Below, in pieces: positions 44,309 through 56,681 of a DNA stretch of 64,000 bases. This DNA comes from Liolophura sinensis (lineage: Eukaryota; Mollusca; Polyplacophora; Chitonida; Chitonidae). The first letter of the stretch is position 1, and the number at the start of each line of letters is the position of its first letter. Under the pieces are notes generated by a model that was not told where the DNA came from, ran no database searches, and saw nothing but the letters and a program-made list of their open reading frames with translations. The DNA lies in the NCBI RefSeq assembly GCF_032854445.1, contig NC_088300.1, positions 15,445,570 to 15,509,569 on the forward strand, in the 5' to 3' direction. A program made the position numbers and the translations under genes.

Positions 44309-44640
44309 AGCCTTGTCAGAAAGTCGAATATTACAACAACGATGTAACAACATTGCCTCTTTCGTTGTTTTCAAGGCCTCTTATCTATCCAGCTGTATGT
44401 TCTCTAGACATCCACTTTATGATTTACAGGTCCACATCGGCCAGTGATTCAGATAATCCGCTTCATGCAGCCCTGGAGAAGTGTATAAATAGCCCTGTTC
44501 CGAACTCTCTCCATCTAGGAACAAGCCACGCTCAAGTACTCTCAGCCAAGAGCTCTTATATTTTCACAGCAATATTATCCGACAGTATAACTAATGATTT
44601 ATTACCCGCTGCGGCGAAACCCTGGCAGACAGTCGGGTAA
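44309..44640 (+). promoter_or_regulatory. Candidate TATA promoter, duplication copy B
   Basis: TATAAATA at 44484-44491 sits in GAAGTGTATAAATAGCCC as in copy A, with the conserved downstream text CCATCTAGGAACAAGCCA. An ATGATTTATTACCC frame follows but diverges after a few codons. The upstream block includes AGCCTTGTCAGAAAGTC and AGCTGTATGTTCTCTAGACA, shared with copy A. Confidence 0.4.
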
Positions 44641-44714
44641 AGTTGATGAGGCGTTACATTTTAACCATTACATGGTGTTAAAAATTTTAATGTTTTCTGG
44701 TTATATAACTGTAT

Positions 44715-45325
44715 TACGACGATTATGGGCGTTAGTGGTAATGCATATGACGTATAATGTATGATGTATAAGATAATTTAGGAAGGGAGTGGTGACGTAT
44801 AGGACTATTATATGGAGAGGGATGGTGATGTATAGGTCGATTATATGGAGGGTATTGGTGATGTACAGGACGACTGTGGAAGGGGTGGTAACGATTATGA
44901 ATATGAGTGGTGCCGTATAGGGCGATTATGGATAGGAGTGGTGATGTACAGGGCGATTATAGAAGGGAGCGGTGATGTATTGGACGATTATATGGAGGGT
45001 AATGGTGATGTATAGGACTATTATGGAAGGAAGTGGTGACGTATAGAACGAGTATGGAAGAAAGGGGTGACGTATAGGACAATTAGGAATGGAAGTGGTG
45101 ACGTAAAAGGACGATTATATGGAGAGAAATGGTGATACACAGGGCGGTTACATGGAGGGGAATGGATGTGAGTGGTGATGTATAGGGCTATTATGCAAGT
45201 GATTGATGATGTTCAGGACTATTATGGAAGAGACTGGTGATGTACCACCTTTTATGGAAGAGATTGGTGATGTATAGGGCGATTGGGAAGAGACTGAGTG
45301 GTGATGTGTATATAGTAATTATGGA
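44715..45325. repeat. Degenerate minisatellite, about 35-bp units
   Basis: Variants of GGAGTGGTGATGTATAGGAC followed by GATTATATGGA recur with irregular spacing. It begins about 110 bases after duplication copy B ends. Confidence 0.8.
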
Positions 45326-45396
45326 ATTGGGCTTAGTTTACTTTCTGCATGAACATTTCATAACAACCGGAAAGAGTTGCTGTTAGTTGTTTGTGT

Positions 45397-45437
45397 GCGT
45401 GTGCGTGCGTGCGTGTGTGTGTGTGTGTGCGTGCGTG
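45397..45437. repeat. GT/GC microsatellite
   Basis: A run of GTGTGC/GTGCGT/GTGTGT. Confidence 0.9.
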
Positions 45438-45614
45438 ATAATTGCACGATCGTCGAGGGAGAGAAAAAGGCCAGACAGCGCATGCAGTGTGTGATAAACA
45501 TAGTGGATACATTAGACATGAGCGTGCGGTTGAATTGCAGGAAAATTGCGTATTCTAGAACAAAACGAAAGACAGTTACATTTTTGTGTCAAAAACTGTT
45601 CTTCCCAAAACCAA

Positions 45615-45705
45615 TTATTCGTTTATTTCTTAGACTGTTTTACGCCGTACTCAAGAATATTTCACTTATACGACGGCGGCCAACATTATGGTGGGAGGAA
45701 ATCAT
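45615..45705 (-). mobile_element. SINE fragment, minus strand
   Basis: TTTTACGCCGTACTCAAGAA, TATTTCACTTATACGACGGC and CAACATTATGGTGGGAGGAA match the reversed SINE 3' core. Confidence 0.75.
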
Positions 45706-45790
45706 AATGCAATTATCTTGTGACCACATGGTATTTACACTACATTAGAATATATTTATTTAAATGTCTTTTAACGCCTCGGATGTTCGT

Positions 45791-45978
45791 TGTCGTGTAA
45801 TATTTATTTATTTATTTATTTATTTATTTATTTGATCGGTGTTTTACGCCGTACTCAAGAATATTTCACTTATACGACTGAGACCAGCATTATGGTGGGT
45901 GGAAACTGGGCAGAGCCCGGAGGAAACCCACGACCATCCGCAGGTTGCTGACAGACCTTCTCACGTACGGCCGAGTGT
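45791..45978 (-). mobile_element. 5'-truncated SINE with 12-bp target duplication
   Basis: The element occupies about 45803-45966 with a long (TTTA)n start. It is flanked by TGTCGTGTAATA (45791-45802) and TGTCATGTAATA (45967-45978), one mismatch. The reversed core includes ACGACCATCCGCAGGTTGCT. Confidence 0.9.
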
Positions 45979-47160
45979 CATGTAATAATCAAGTTCATAT
46001 TTATCTTGATTAAATCGACATTTTAACATTTTCTGTTACCCTGTGCAGGGCTGTAGCGACACTATACGCTAAAGAGAATTTGAAATAATATGTTATCTCA
46101 CAGCCGTAAAACTGGCTGTCATAGTTATTATGACCAAAAGCAAACGATGATCTCCTTGTGGCATCGTTATACTCGCTATGAAGATAGCTCGGTCTATGTC
46201 AGCATGACCCGAGGGAGTAAATTATGAAACTCCTCGGACCGATATCACAAAGCAGAATTTGAAATCTCATTTAAACGCCTATTTGTGGCCCATAACAGTT
46301 GAACTTGGGTGAATGTAACGTGTTAATCAGGTTAAGACAAAGCTGTCGCAATTCCAACTTTTTTAGCCATACATTATATTGAAACTTTCGGTTTCTAGAA
46401 TCGGCCCTTGGTGGGTAAGACACGGGTAGTTGTAGCCTGGAACTCCAACATCAGACCAGAACCCAGACCGTTTGTGGCGGTGGATGAAGAGGGATTTACC
46501 GTCGGATTATAGTCGTCTATTTCTCTGGCTTATTTGTTGTATGTGACGCCGTGAAATAAAACCAGAACTGTCGGAAATGGTTGTAAATATTACTAATGGA
46601 AGATATGTGTACACTCCCAATATTAGATCATGGCCGCAACACGACAAAGTCAGTGACGTAAACCGCTCTCTATTTGCTGATGGTAAGTGGAGTGGCCTTT
46701 CGAGTTCAATTGTACAGGAGCACCGCCGGCAAATAGTCGAGTTAAACAGAGGATGTGAGCTGTACAGAAAATCCGCATGCAATCTGAAAAATCAGATACC
46801 GTACTTGTTTTCGTGAAGAGCAGAGATTTGGGTTAAGCCGGGGAGGCGTTGGCAATTGAAAACATTTTAGACACACAAAAGGTCGCATTTCCATTTACAG
46901 TGAAGGAGGTAATCAATCTAAGTAGTCGTACTGAAGTGGTCTCGTCTACGCCATCGGCATACAAATCTCCAGGTGAGGTGCATAGGTAGACAAAAAACAT
47001 TTCGTTACCTGTCATTTGTGTGGTCAGGCAGCAGGTTAACAATGGCTCTACATAGGCTGTCTTTAATAGTGCCGCAGTCCAACTTAATGCATATCTGTCT
47101 CACCTGAGTTACCTGAATGGGCTTTATGTAGACATGTTATCATCACGTCAACCATCAAAC
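45979..47160. other. Intergenic; one unassigned frame
   Basis: The frame 46577-46816 (79 residues, starting MVVNITNGRYVYTPNIRSWP) has fairly even codon use, but I recognise no family and no splice context. Nothing else seen. Confidence 0.35.
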
Positions 47161-47425
47161 AAGATGGAAATTTGTCACAAGAGTAACACTCGTTACGTGT
47201 GGCCAATGAAAATTCAGCTCGAGAGCGACAGTATTTTTGTGTAACTTTTGTAAATTCATCACAAGAGTAACTGTCAGTATGTGCAACCAATGGAAATTCG
47301 GCACATAAGCACCGGGGGATTATGTATGTGTAATGAATGGAAATTCGGCACAGAAGCACCAGGCGTTTATATATGTATAATGAATGGGAATTCGGCACGA
47401 GAGTAACACACGCTGATGTAGAAGG
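47160..47425. repeat. Degenerate tandem repeat, about 55-65-bp units
   Basis: Four units share CAATGRAAATTCGGCACA followed by AGAGTAACAC- or AGCACCAGG-like text. The last unit reads GGGAATTCGGCACGAGAGTA. Confidence 0.7.
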
Positions 47426-48845
47426 TTACCGCGACATTTTGATTAAATAGGCACAGGATTCCTATAGTAGAGTACATAGTATCTCACGGGAAAACATCTT
47501 AGTTCTTTCAATATAAAGTATTAAAATTGTCACGGATTAAGGATTTCGGTTTTTGTTTAATTGTTTTTAGAATTAGTGTCTTTTGCCCATTATTTCAGTA
47601 ATATTACGAGATCTTCATTTGAGTTGGTGGGTAAATTAAATTAAAATTGAATTAAACAGTCATACTTATAATGCCACCACTTTGCAACATCATGCTGAAG
47701 GCACTGGACACGACCCCCCCTATCACGCTTCCCCCCAGGCACAGTACACTGACTCTAGCCCTACCAGTAGCCTACTTGGCATATTCCGTTACCGTGAACA
47801 CAAAACTTGAAATGTACCATGATGCCCAGTATTGGGATAAGGTGTTACTCTGTGTAGGTTTGAACCATGTTCTAATGCCTGTGCAGCGGACTCTCTATAA
47901 CCCCTGGAACACTTTAAGCCTCGGTCATTCTTTGGGTTTAGTGTATTTTTTAGTTGTTTTTTTTTTCAGTTGTCATCATTTTAATGTATGACTTAACAAA
48001 ATGATGGATTGGAAATAAACATTTTAAATTATCTCGACTAAGGTAAATGTTGTGCCTCACAACGGCATTGTTCTTGAAAACAACCTTATTATATACAGTG
48101 AGATGTTAAATGATATTTCAATACAAAAAGGAATGTACTAAAAATATGAAATGTTATTCAGTGCCATGTATGTTGCACGGCTGATCCTGTGGCATTGTTG
48201 TCTGTAAACATAGCGTGTTAAAACACAACTTGTTCTCAAAACTGTGGGAGCCCCTTACAGATTTGAGGAACACAATATGCAAGCTGTAGCGACCTCAGGA
48301 AAGCATGCGTGCTTGTTGGGTAGGTTGTGTTGTTTTTAGGTTAGCATTTTAAACATTTCAGGACATCTGCGTCAATATTAATGCAATATGATTATTCAAA
48401 TGCATTGTACGACCGCTTAAACTGATTAATTTTCGCGCAGATATATAGCCCTTGGGTAAATTCCACGGGGTCACGCTTGACGGAAGTGTTTGTTAACAGT
48501 GTGTAGACAGTCCGAAATATAGATTCCACGGCGCACGCTGTTCAAAGTCACGTGTATTGACAGTTTGTGTGTAATGTATTCTACCTCATAATTTCCACGA
48601 GTCTTGTAAAACATCAAGATGGTCAGACACTCAGAGCAGCAGGTATTGACTGGCAGAAGAATAATGGCATCATTATGGATATGCATATCGATTAAGCTAT
48701 CTCGGGATAGGTAACCTGGGTGAAAACTCTACGTAATGGCGGTATGCATTTTGATGGATTGATTTGATAGATTGCTAAGAGTCAGACATCGTGGGTGTTA
48801 ACTCTTGTGAGGTTTTTATCCAGACAAAAAAAGCAAACAATACAG
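47426..48845. other. Intergenic, no feature seen
   Basis: The frame 47671-47991 (106 residues) has no recognised motif. No repeat was found. Confidence 0.4.
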
Positions 48846-49735
48846 TTAACGTTCAGAGTAAATCATGCAGTTCACACTGAGAGTAAGTTATAAAATGCAC
48901 GTTTAGAGTAAACTATACAGTTCACGTTGAGAGTAAACCATATAGTTGACACTGAGAGTAAACCATATAGTTGACACTGAGAGTAAACAATACAATTCAC
49001 TCTGAGAGTAAACCACACACTTCACATTGAGAGTAAACAATACAGTTCACACTGAGAGTAAATCATATAAGGTACCTTTACAGTAAACCATACAGTTCAC
49101 GCCGAGAGTAAAACATATAGTGCACGCTGAGAGCAAACAGTTAAACCATACAGTTTACACCGCAAATAACCATACAATTGATACTGAGAGTAAACCATAC
49201 TTTTCACGCCGAGAGTAATCCATATCATACACTTCACACTGAGAGCAAACCATACGTTCACACTAAGAGTAAACCATACACTTTACGTAGAGAGTAAATG
49301 AAATAGTAAACCATAAAGTTCACACTGCGAGTAAAGCATAAGTTCACACTGAGAGTAAAACATACACTTCACGCCGAGAGTAAACCAAACAGTCCGCGCA
49401 AAGAATAAACCATGCAGCTCCCGCTAAGAGTAAACCATACGGTTCACACTGAAAGTAAACCAAATATTTCACGCCGACGGTAAACCACACAGTTCACACG
49501 AAGAGTAAACCATACAGCGCCCGCTGAGAGCAAACCAAACAGTTTACACCAAGAGTAAACCATACAGTTCACACCGAGAGTACACCATACAGTTAACACG
49601 GAGAGTAAACCATGTAGTGCTCGCTGAGAGCAAACCATACAGTTCACACGGAGAGTAAATTAACAGTTCACACCGAAAGTACACCAAGCAGTTCGCGCTG
49701 AGAGTAGACCATAGAGTGCCCGTTGAAAGCTCAAA
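48846..49735. repeat. Minisatellite, about 25-bp units, roughly 35 copies
   Basis: Variants of AGTTCACACTGAGAGTAAAC plus CATAC recur with some 20-30-bp units. The minus frame with VNCMVYS-like repeats is repeat-derived. Confidence 0.92.
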
Positions 49736-51070
49736 ACTAGCTGAATAGATAAGTCATTAACATGAGTGCTATCACTCAGAGGTATTATGCATGGAACTCT
49801 GAAGACGGCTCAGTTCACAATCAAAGTAGACTACAAGCCGGGACAAAATAATGTTTTCAACTTTATGGCCTTGATGAAGAACAATTTCCAAAACAATATA
49901 AGGCACGAAAGTACTGGGAATGTATATGAAGTGAGACATGAGGACGGAAATGCTAAGAACATCAGTCAACACTTTTTCAATGATGATGAGTGTTCAAGGC
50001 GAATGAATTGAATCGGTATCCGAATCGTGCACCATGCTACACTGTAATTTATAACTTGTCGATAATCAAAGAAGGTTGCTCTTTGATATTGGCAGTGTTC
50101 ATATATCAAAACGTATCGATATTATAATTCAACACTATCAATATATATACAGCCCCTAATTCCGGGTTAAGCAGAAGTAGACACAGTGCCAGACATCCTG
50201 CCCACTCTGTCCATATTCGCTACAAGAGAACTGTAGTCACTAAGATTTAAGGAACATAACGTGAAGGCGTTTGATTTAATATCCTTGACACATTATAGTT
50301 TTAGCAGAAATAACTTGTGAGGTTGACTGAAATCATCACACGGCACATGTGGTCTAACAATTGCCAAAAGGCAAAATATGTACTCAGTAGGAGCTTTCGG
50401 TATATTTACTATAAGGGTAAGCACACTTTACAATGACAAATCCAAACTATTCTTGAAACTTGTCGTAGCCTCGCAGGTGCATGCCATCAAAAATTCTAAT
50501 TAGTAGTAGTACTCTACTTCCTAGAAGGTAGCTAACAGTACAGTTCGTTTTCCGCTTGACAATCGGGAAACCGGAATGTTGGACGTAGGTTCCGAGTTTA
50601 CACGAACAAGCCAGCAGTTTTAACGACTCTCATTGACGGAGAGGCAACACACTCCCAGCATAAATTACAAGGTGTTAAAGATGGAGGACGCGATGGACTC
50701 TGCGATTTATGCCAGCTTTGCCGTATTCAGGTTTTACGTGTATGGCGAGGAAAAATCGCAAAATTATGCAGCAGGCACTACCAGATGAAAAAAAATGTGC
50801 TCTTTTCAGCCTATAGCGTCATGTTTTTAAGTTTTCTTCTCCTTTAAGGTCTTAGGTGTTAATTTCATTTAAATGTTACCACTGAGAAATTGAAGCAACC
50901 AATGAGCAAAGAGATATTCGTTGAACAATAACCGCCGAATGGAGATGAACTGAAGAACACTTTGTTGCCTTTTACCTTAATATAGCCGTGACCGGTTTTG
51001 GTAAACCACCAAAACAATTAATGGTCAAATTATGTCAGTTAAAATCTCAATTATGTGAGGACTACTAGTA
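49736..51070. other. Intergenic, no supported feature
   Basis: Two small frames are unassigned: 49766-50011 (81 residues, +) and 50681-50788 (35 residues, + strand, MEDAMDSAIYASF). Confidence 0.35.
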
Positions 51071-51525
51071 TACACTGAGAGAAAAGTTTGGGTCAATCGA
51101 CTAAAAAAATCTCAGTAATCCAGCTGAGCTAATGGAGAACTCGTAAAACTCTTTACCGTCTGTATCAAGACGGTCCAAAGCTGTGAACTCATTTGTTCTT
51201 TCCTTTATTGCATCACAAGGGTCGGTGTATGTGTGCTCATGAGACACATATGAAGTACACACGCACTGCAAACGCCACAGTAGAAAACGATGCGTTCGAC
51301 TGTCATTTGAACCGTCTGTGTAGCTCGTCCTCGCGTCTCCCATTCAACTCAGATCAAACTCATCTCGTTATATTGTTGACTTATTTGGTTAGTTGGAAAA
51401 CTCACATGAGTGTTTCATGACACAACCAGCTGACCTAGTCATATGACTCAGTTTTTATGATGAATGAGTTCAATTGTATAACGCAGGTTTTTGAGTCAGT
51501 TGAACCAAACTTTTCTGTCAGTGTA
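51071..51525. mobile_element. MITE-like element with terminal inverted repeats
   Basis: The left end CACTGAGAGAAAAGTTTGGG and the right end, read in complement CACTGACAGAAAAGTTTGGT, are inverted repeats of about 35 bases, each bordered by TA. The interior holds a minus-strand frame (51101-51343) with EHTYTDPCDAIKERT that is shared with the relative at 55926-56130. Confidence 0.82.
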
Positions 51526-53740
51526 GGGACTAGCGAAATCCCTAGTGGAGATGTCCGTATACGATATGTGTATTTAATCGAATAGTTCTTCATGGAGACT
51601 TTTTCAGTTCTTTAGAAAGTTAATGGCTGTATTTCGGCTTTTATTTTACTGTCATCAGGAGTTACTCAATATTTCGGCATTTATTATATACCGTCATAAG
51701 GGGTGATTCAATATTTCGGCATACTATACCGTCATGAAAAGTGGCTCATTATGCGACCGAGATCTAGTGCTACTTCACTGAGACGGCTTATCTTTTAGTG
51801 CTAAATGGCAATCGAGGAAGTTACTTCCTAAGATTTTAGGTGTGACCCGACCCAAGATTAGCCCTGGATCTACCGCCCTCGAAGCGGGGCGCTTAAAAAG
51901 GACAATGTACGAATATAACTAACGGCGAATTAGCCACAAAGCATGCTAGTCAGTCCTGATAGTGACAAAGGTTGAGCAAATACAACACAATAACATAAAA
52001 AGTACGTAACACATCCCTTATGGATAATAATGGTGTTCGTCTTAATTCTCCTTGGGGCCGGGTCTATAAATCTACTACAAGAGACATGGGCATATAGAGG
52101 AAATTTTATAGGAGTGACATTTCAGTGATGTGCTGACGAGTATAAGTGTAGATTTAAGAGTATTTTGTTCCCGCGCTGTTTTAGTGAAATCAGTCACACT
52201 TAACAGTGCCGCAGTCCCATGGTACACTCCAACATTAATATAGACAATAATCACCGGATACCGGGAGAGTAACAAATTGCTGATCACCAGGAGAGTGATA
52301 AATAGCAGTGTTCGAAAAGAGTCGTGCTTTGGAGAATTGAGCGACGCACAAGAGGCGAGGCTAAGTGTACCGGCGAACAAAAATAGCAAGTTTCATGTCA
52401 GAAGCAGATGAAAGTATTCTTTTGGGGATCTGTATTCGTGAGGAGGCATCCTAATATAACGCACATCTGTCGATGAGAGAATATAGAACATGTCGGATTC
52501 ATACTATTGCGGGAATTATTTTCACCAATTAAAGTACCAGTCTAGGGCTACTGGTCCGTGGAATGCAGTGTGTTATTTTGACATGCGTGGTTAATATAGC
52601 CTCTGACTGAATACTGACCTACAATTTATTAGTTATTTATTGGCGTCTCTAAAACTAGAATCCATGTCAACTCATCCGATTTTTCAAAGAGCCTACTTCG
52701 CTTTTTGAAAAGTCTGCTGACGAAATTCATGTCCTTACAGGCATTATAATTATGATCATAATTAAAAGATTTTCATTTCTGTATTATTAGCGTAAACATT
52801 AAACATTTACAATCAACATTTTACAGTTACGTTTCATTCATCTTTTATCAGTACCGATAGTTTATAGGGGACACGGGGGGTGAGAAAATTCATGTCTCAG
52901 TTGAACGACAAAATGTGAGGTCGGAAAATGATTTACAATTTAAGAACAGAATGCTTGAAAATCATATGTACGTATGCATGGGGTTTAACTCCATATTTAA
53001 CACTTTTTCAGTCATGTGACGACAAAGAGTTGTTAGGTTTTTGCACATATGCTGTGTCTTATTGTGGCAGGACGAGTCCATGTCACCAAAGTGTTGCCGC
53101 CACTGAAGCATCATACCGAAGGTACTAGACTCCTTGCTCTGACAATTTAGTGCTGCGTGACAAGCAAGGGGCAGCAAGTACCATTTTTAAAGTCTTTGGT
53201 AGGACCTCATCCGGGTTTGTTCCCAGGTGTTCCGACTTTGAGCTAGCGTAAGATCTACCTATTAGGCCACCGAAGCGGTCTATTAATGAAGAATCAAATA
53301 TATGAAGCTGTAATCAGAGCACATGTACAAAGCACAGCCTTTCCAGTGACTGACGAATACGAAAAATAGGCAGAGGTGCGTTCTATTTAAACTAAACACG
53401 CTCTAGTTCTCATAATCCAGTCTATAGAATTCCCTCTTCTTAACAAGGCTCAGTCAACATGGTGTAGAGTGGCAAGCACAATGGTGAGATTAAAGACAAT
53501 CAGCGAAAACGAGAATGTCGCTATACTTCATAACCCAACTTTGTCCATATGGACATCGGCTAATTATAAAATCAATGGGAGATCAATTAGTTAATGTATT
53601 CCTCGAGTCACCTATCGTGATCAGATCTCTACCTGCCCGGATTAATTAGGCCAGATGAAGGATTTCTGCCGGATCCTGTCCGATCGCAGATGCTCACAAT
53701 GCCCCACTGCCTTTCTCGCGTTACTTTTGACCGTTATGTA
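51526..53740. other. Intergenic, weak tRNA-like remnant only
   Basis: No gene recognised. On the minus strand, about 53283-53195 reads like a decayed tRNA-derived head (GGTGGCCTAATAGGTAGA, then a degenerate B box). Frames 52075-52389 and 52928-53177 are unassigned. Confidence 0.35.
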
Positions 53741-53767
53741 CATAGCCACTTCCCAGACTGTTAGGCA

Positions 53768-53800
53768 CCGCCCTGGGGCGGTATATATAGCCAGTAGAAT
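53768..53800 (+). promoter_or_regulatory. Candidate TATA core promoter with GC palindrome
   Basis: CCGCCCTGGGGCGG (53768-53781) forms a perfect 6-bp-arm inverted repeat, directly followed by TATATATAG (53782-53790). The context is locally GC-rich in A+T-rich DNA. No downstream gene is recognised, so this is a sequence-level candidate only. Confidence 0.3.
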
Positions 53801-54496
53801 ACATAATGTCTTCTGTTTGACACTCAGTGCAAATGCATAAGCAAAGCTGACTACGATGCCGTTGTAGGTCCTCGAATGTTGCTGACAATTGCGCATGCGC
53901 ATAACATCCTCCATCATATTGTCAAAATTATGACGACATTGAAGTAACGTCATTGACAGGAGGACATTCAGTGATCAAATACACTCTGCTTACACCAGTA
54001 AGCTGACACGCGCTGTCACCACGGCAACGTAACAACCATTCAGCTATTTCCTCTCAGGAGTGACGTAAGACTGAGTACGGTGAACCCGGCTTTCGCTCCC
54101 AGTATTTAGCAGCTGTCTGGAGTATCAGGTTCCCACTTAGCGGATTTGTGGTATTACATAACCAGGCAATCGTCCATAAAATGCTGTTGAGCATAATCTG
54201 GCAATTATCTTACAACGTTTAAAATGTATCCCACCACACGCCTTCACTATTCAAGCTTTTCTCTGCCTTTACATAACTGGGAACAAAACCTTTGAACAAC
54301 TAGAACGGCTTTTCCGTCTTCTTTAGGCTAGGGAGGTGTTTATTTCCACAATCGATACAATGATCAAAACAGAAATGGTTGTCAACGTTTAAATGACTTT
54401 GTCAATATAATAGAAATCACTTAGGTATAGAAAATACCTGACGGACAATGATCAATGTGTGTCCCTTCTAAAGTCGTATCTGCTACCACCTGTTAG

Positions 54497-54608
54497 TATT
54501 GTATGTGTATATGGGAAAAAGATCAGTTATAATCGTCTGTGTTATTGTAAAGTTTACAATAACCCAGAGGATTATAACTGATTTATTTTCCCATATACAT
54601 ACATAATA
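54497..54608. repeat. Long foldback (about 55-bp arms, 1-base centre)
   Basis: The left arm TATGTGTATATGGGAAAAAG continues through ATCAGTTATAAT to TTATTGTAAA at 54551. The right arm TTTACAATAACCCAGAGGAT continues to TTTTCCCATATACATACA. The arms are about 85-90% complementary around the centre G at 54552. It would form a hairpin in DNA or RNA. Confidence 0.9.
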
Positions 54609-55925
54609 TTGATGTAGGCATTGTGAGACTTCTCTGGGGAAATATGTCAGCATTGTCCTCCCTCAGCTGTCAAAAACTGAAATGCTACTGTGAAAAACTG
54701 TGTTCACTTGATCCAGTAATTCAACACGACAGGTGGTAAAAAAAGTTGCATTGTAAGAATAGTATGCCTAGGACTTCCGGTTTGCTGCTCATAAAGAACG
54801 AAATTGCCTAAAGAAAATCGAAATGGTATCTTCACAAAATTGTTATCCATTTTAATAGTATGTTGTTTGCCAGGGATATTTCTGATGTCTGATGGCATAT
54901 GTGTCCATTTCCGTCTAGAAATAGTTCCGGATTCGCCATTTTATGGTGTATATAGCACAAAAGAAGAGAACATTTAGTTATATCTGTCGATAAATGAATG
55001 AAAGAATTAATAATAAAAATATCCTATGAAGATCCTCCATTTTTCTTGTTTGTTGTAAAGTTCTGCTTCGGCTAAATGCGGTCCGGAAATAATAAATTCA
55101 TTCAGAAGACCCACCTTTGTTTCTGGCGAGCCGATATGCTAATGGATAACCATTAAAGAAATGTATATCTTCTTGGATACATATTTTACCCACATTCCCA
55201 AAACACCCATGTCATATATATGTATACAGATTTAAAGCTGGTTTGATGACTGTACAAATCCAGTAGAGCCTTCGTCAAATATTAACTTATGTCTTGGATG
55301 AATCATGAAGGCTACATTCTGTTAACAGTCTAGTTTGTCTACCAGATTTGAGAGTAATCAACTTCCTGATCCTTCGTCTGAAACCACACTCTTCCACGCT
55401 GTCTTGCTCAAGGCAATAAATCACAATGAACCAACGCAGTAACCGGCCTAAAATAGTGCCAACCACATGCGTCCTTTCTTGAGACGACAACCATTTTACA
55501 TGGCCATCTTGTTTCTTCATGTAAGGAATTCCCGTTACGAGTCATCGTGATATCCTCGACAATTTTAATTTGAATTACGCGATCGTTGATTTGATTGGAC
55601 AGGCCCCAACGCAACGACAGTTTGTCCATATAGATAGGCGCTCTATTTTCGTACATACATATCTCCGGTTTGTCTGAAGTCGTGGTCTACAACACAGAGG
55701 AAGTCTATCTGCATAGGTTTATGGGCCTGACAGTTTTTACACTTCCAAAAACGTGGGAAGACCTTGCTAATATTATCAACAAAATGGCACATGCCTAACG
55801 AAAACAGGACCTGTCCAGAAGCTGTCCAATACGGCTGCCAGAAGTAAGTCAAGCAAAAAACTTCGTGTTATTCTTGAAACTATTTTGCCTGATATCAGAA
55901 TAATATTCTGAGAATCCTGTCTTAT
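54609..55925. other. Intergenic, no feature seen
   Basis: Unique sequence. The short frames 55287-55520, 55408-55656 and 55643-55852 are unassigned. Confidence 0.4.
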
Positions 55926-56130
55926 ACAGTGGGAGAAAAAAGGGTCCAAATCACAGAAGAACACTTCGTTTTCTTCTGTGACGCTGCAGAGTTAGTGTTT
56001 TATGAGCACACAGACACCGACAATTGTGACTTAATGAAGGAGAGAACAAAATACTTCATAGCTTTGTTACAGGCGGAAAGAAGTTTTAAGAGTTACCCAT
56101 TATCTAGCGTGAGATTAAATAATGGACTGT
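55926..56130. mobile_element. Truncated relative of the 51.07-kb element
   Basis: ACAGTGGGAGAAAAAAGGGT matches the terminal repeat of the 51-kb element, and the rest matches it in the opposite orientation (for example GAGCACACAGACACCGACAA against the complement of 51210-51240). The second terminal repeat is missing. A plus frame (55929-56132) contains EHTDTDNCDLMKERT. Confidence 0.75.
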
Positions 56131-56681
56131 AGCAACATCTTTCTAAAACAATGACTCTCCCATATAATAAACTGAGACCTAGCCCATCCGATTACAGCCC
56201 CTCCCTGCAAACAGACAGCGCTGACATTTTAACATGATCACACAGAGACTGGATATGGTGCTATACAGGAAAACTATACGTAGGATTCATAGGAAGATTA
56301 TAGAAACTAACGAGAGCTGTTTCATGTCATCTTAAAGATGCCGCATCCTAATGAAAAGCTTCTTTGCTCATGATCCTATCCTCAGAACTGCCAGATGGGG
56401 GGAATGGTCAATACGTCCATCAGTTGTTTCTTCCTGAATCGATGGGGGCATATCTTTGTATGAAATTCTCAGATCACCTGACTGCTTTGCTACTAGTGAT
56501 TGGTTTCCTATCGATCAGGCTAAATACACTGAACAGTTTCATTTCACCACTGTCACGAATTTCATCATTTTTTGGATATCAACAATAGAGCCATTGTTGC
56601 AGCGCATGGAATCAAGTCGCTAAATTATATGTTGGCGGACTCTAAAAGTAGAGTAAATGCACTGCTTAGTCACTTAAGCTT

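Larger units (their letters stand above)
41021..44606. repeat. Segmental duplication, copy B (partner 37141-40185)
   Basis: Direct-orientation partner of copy A, diverged with indels but continuous in order. It lacks the SINE at copy A 37914-38074 and has different SINE pieces of its own (41620-41765 and 43155-43265), so those insertions came after the duplication. It also contains a (TA)n run at 43044-43070 and a tRNA-like stretch at about 42215-42345 on the minus strand (GTTTGAATCC). Confidence 0.88.

Noticed and set aside
47385-47402. GAATTCGGCACGAG looks like a cDNA-library cloning adapter
   Set aside because: It lies inside a tandem repeat whose other units read GAAATTCGGCACATAAG and GAAATTCGGCACAGAAG, so one substitution in the repeat explains it. 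No vector sequence follows.
50681-50788. Small protein MEDAMDSAIYASF..., 35 residues
   Set aside because: It has a reasonable start context, but no homology, promoter or conservation evidence is available.
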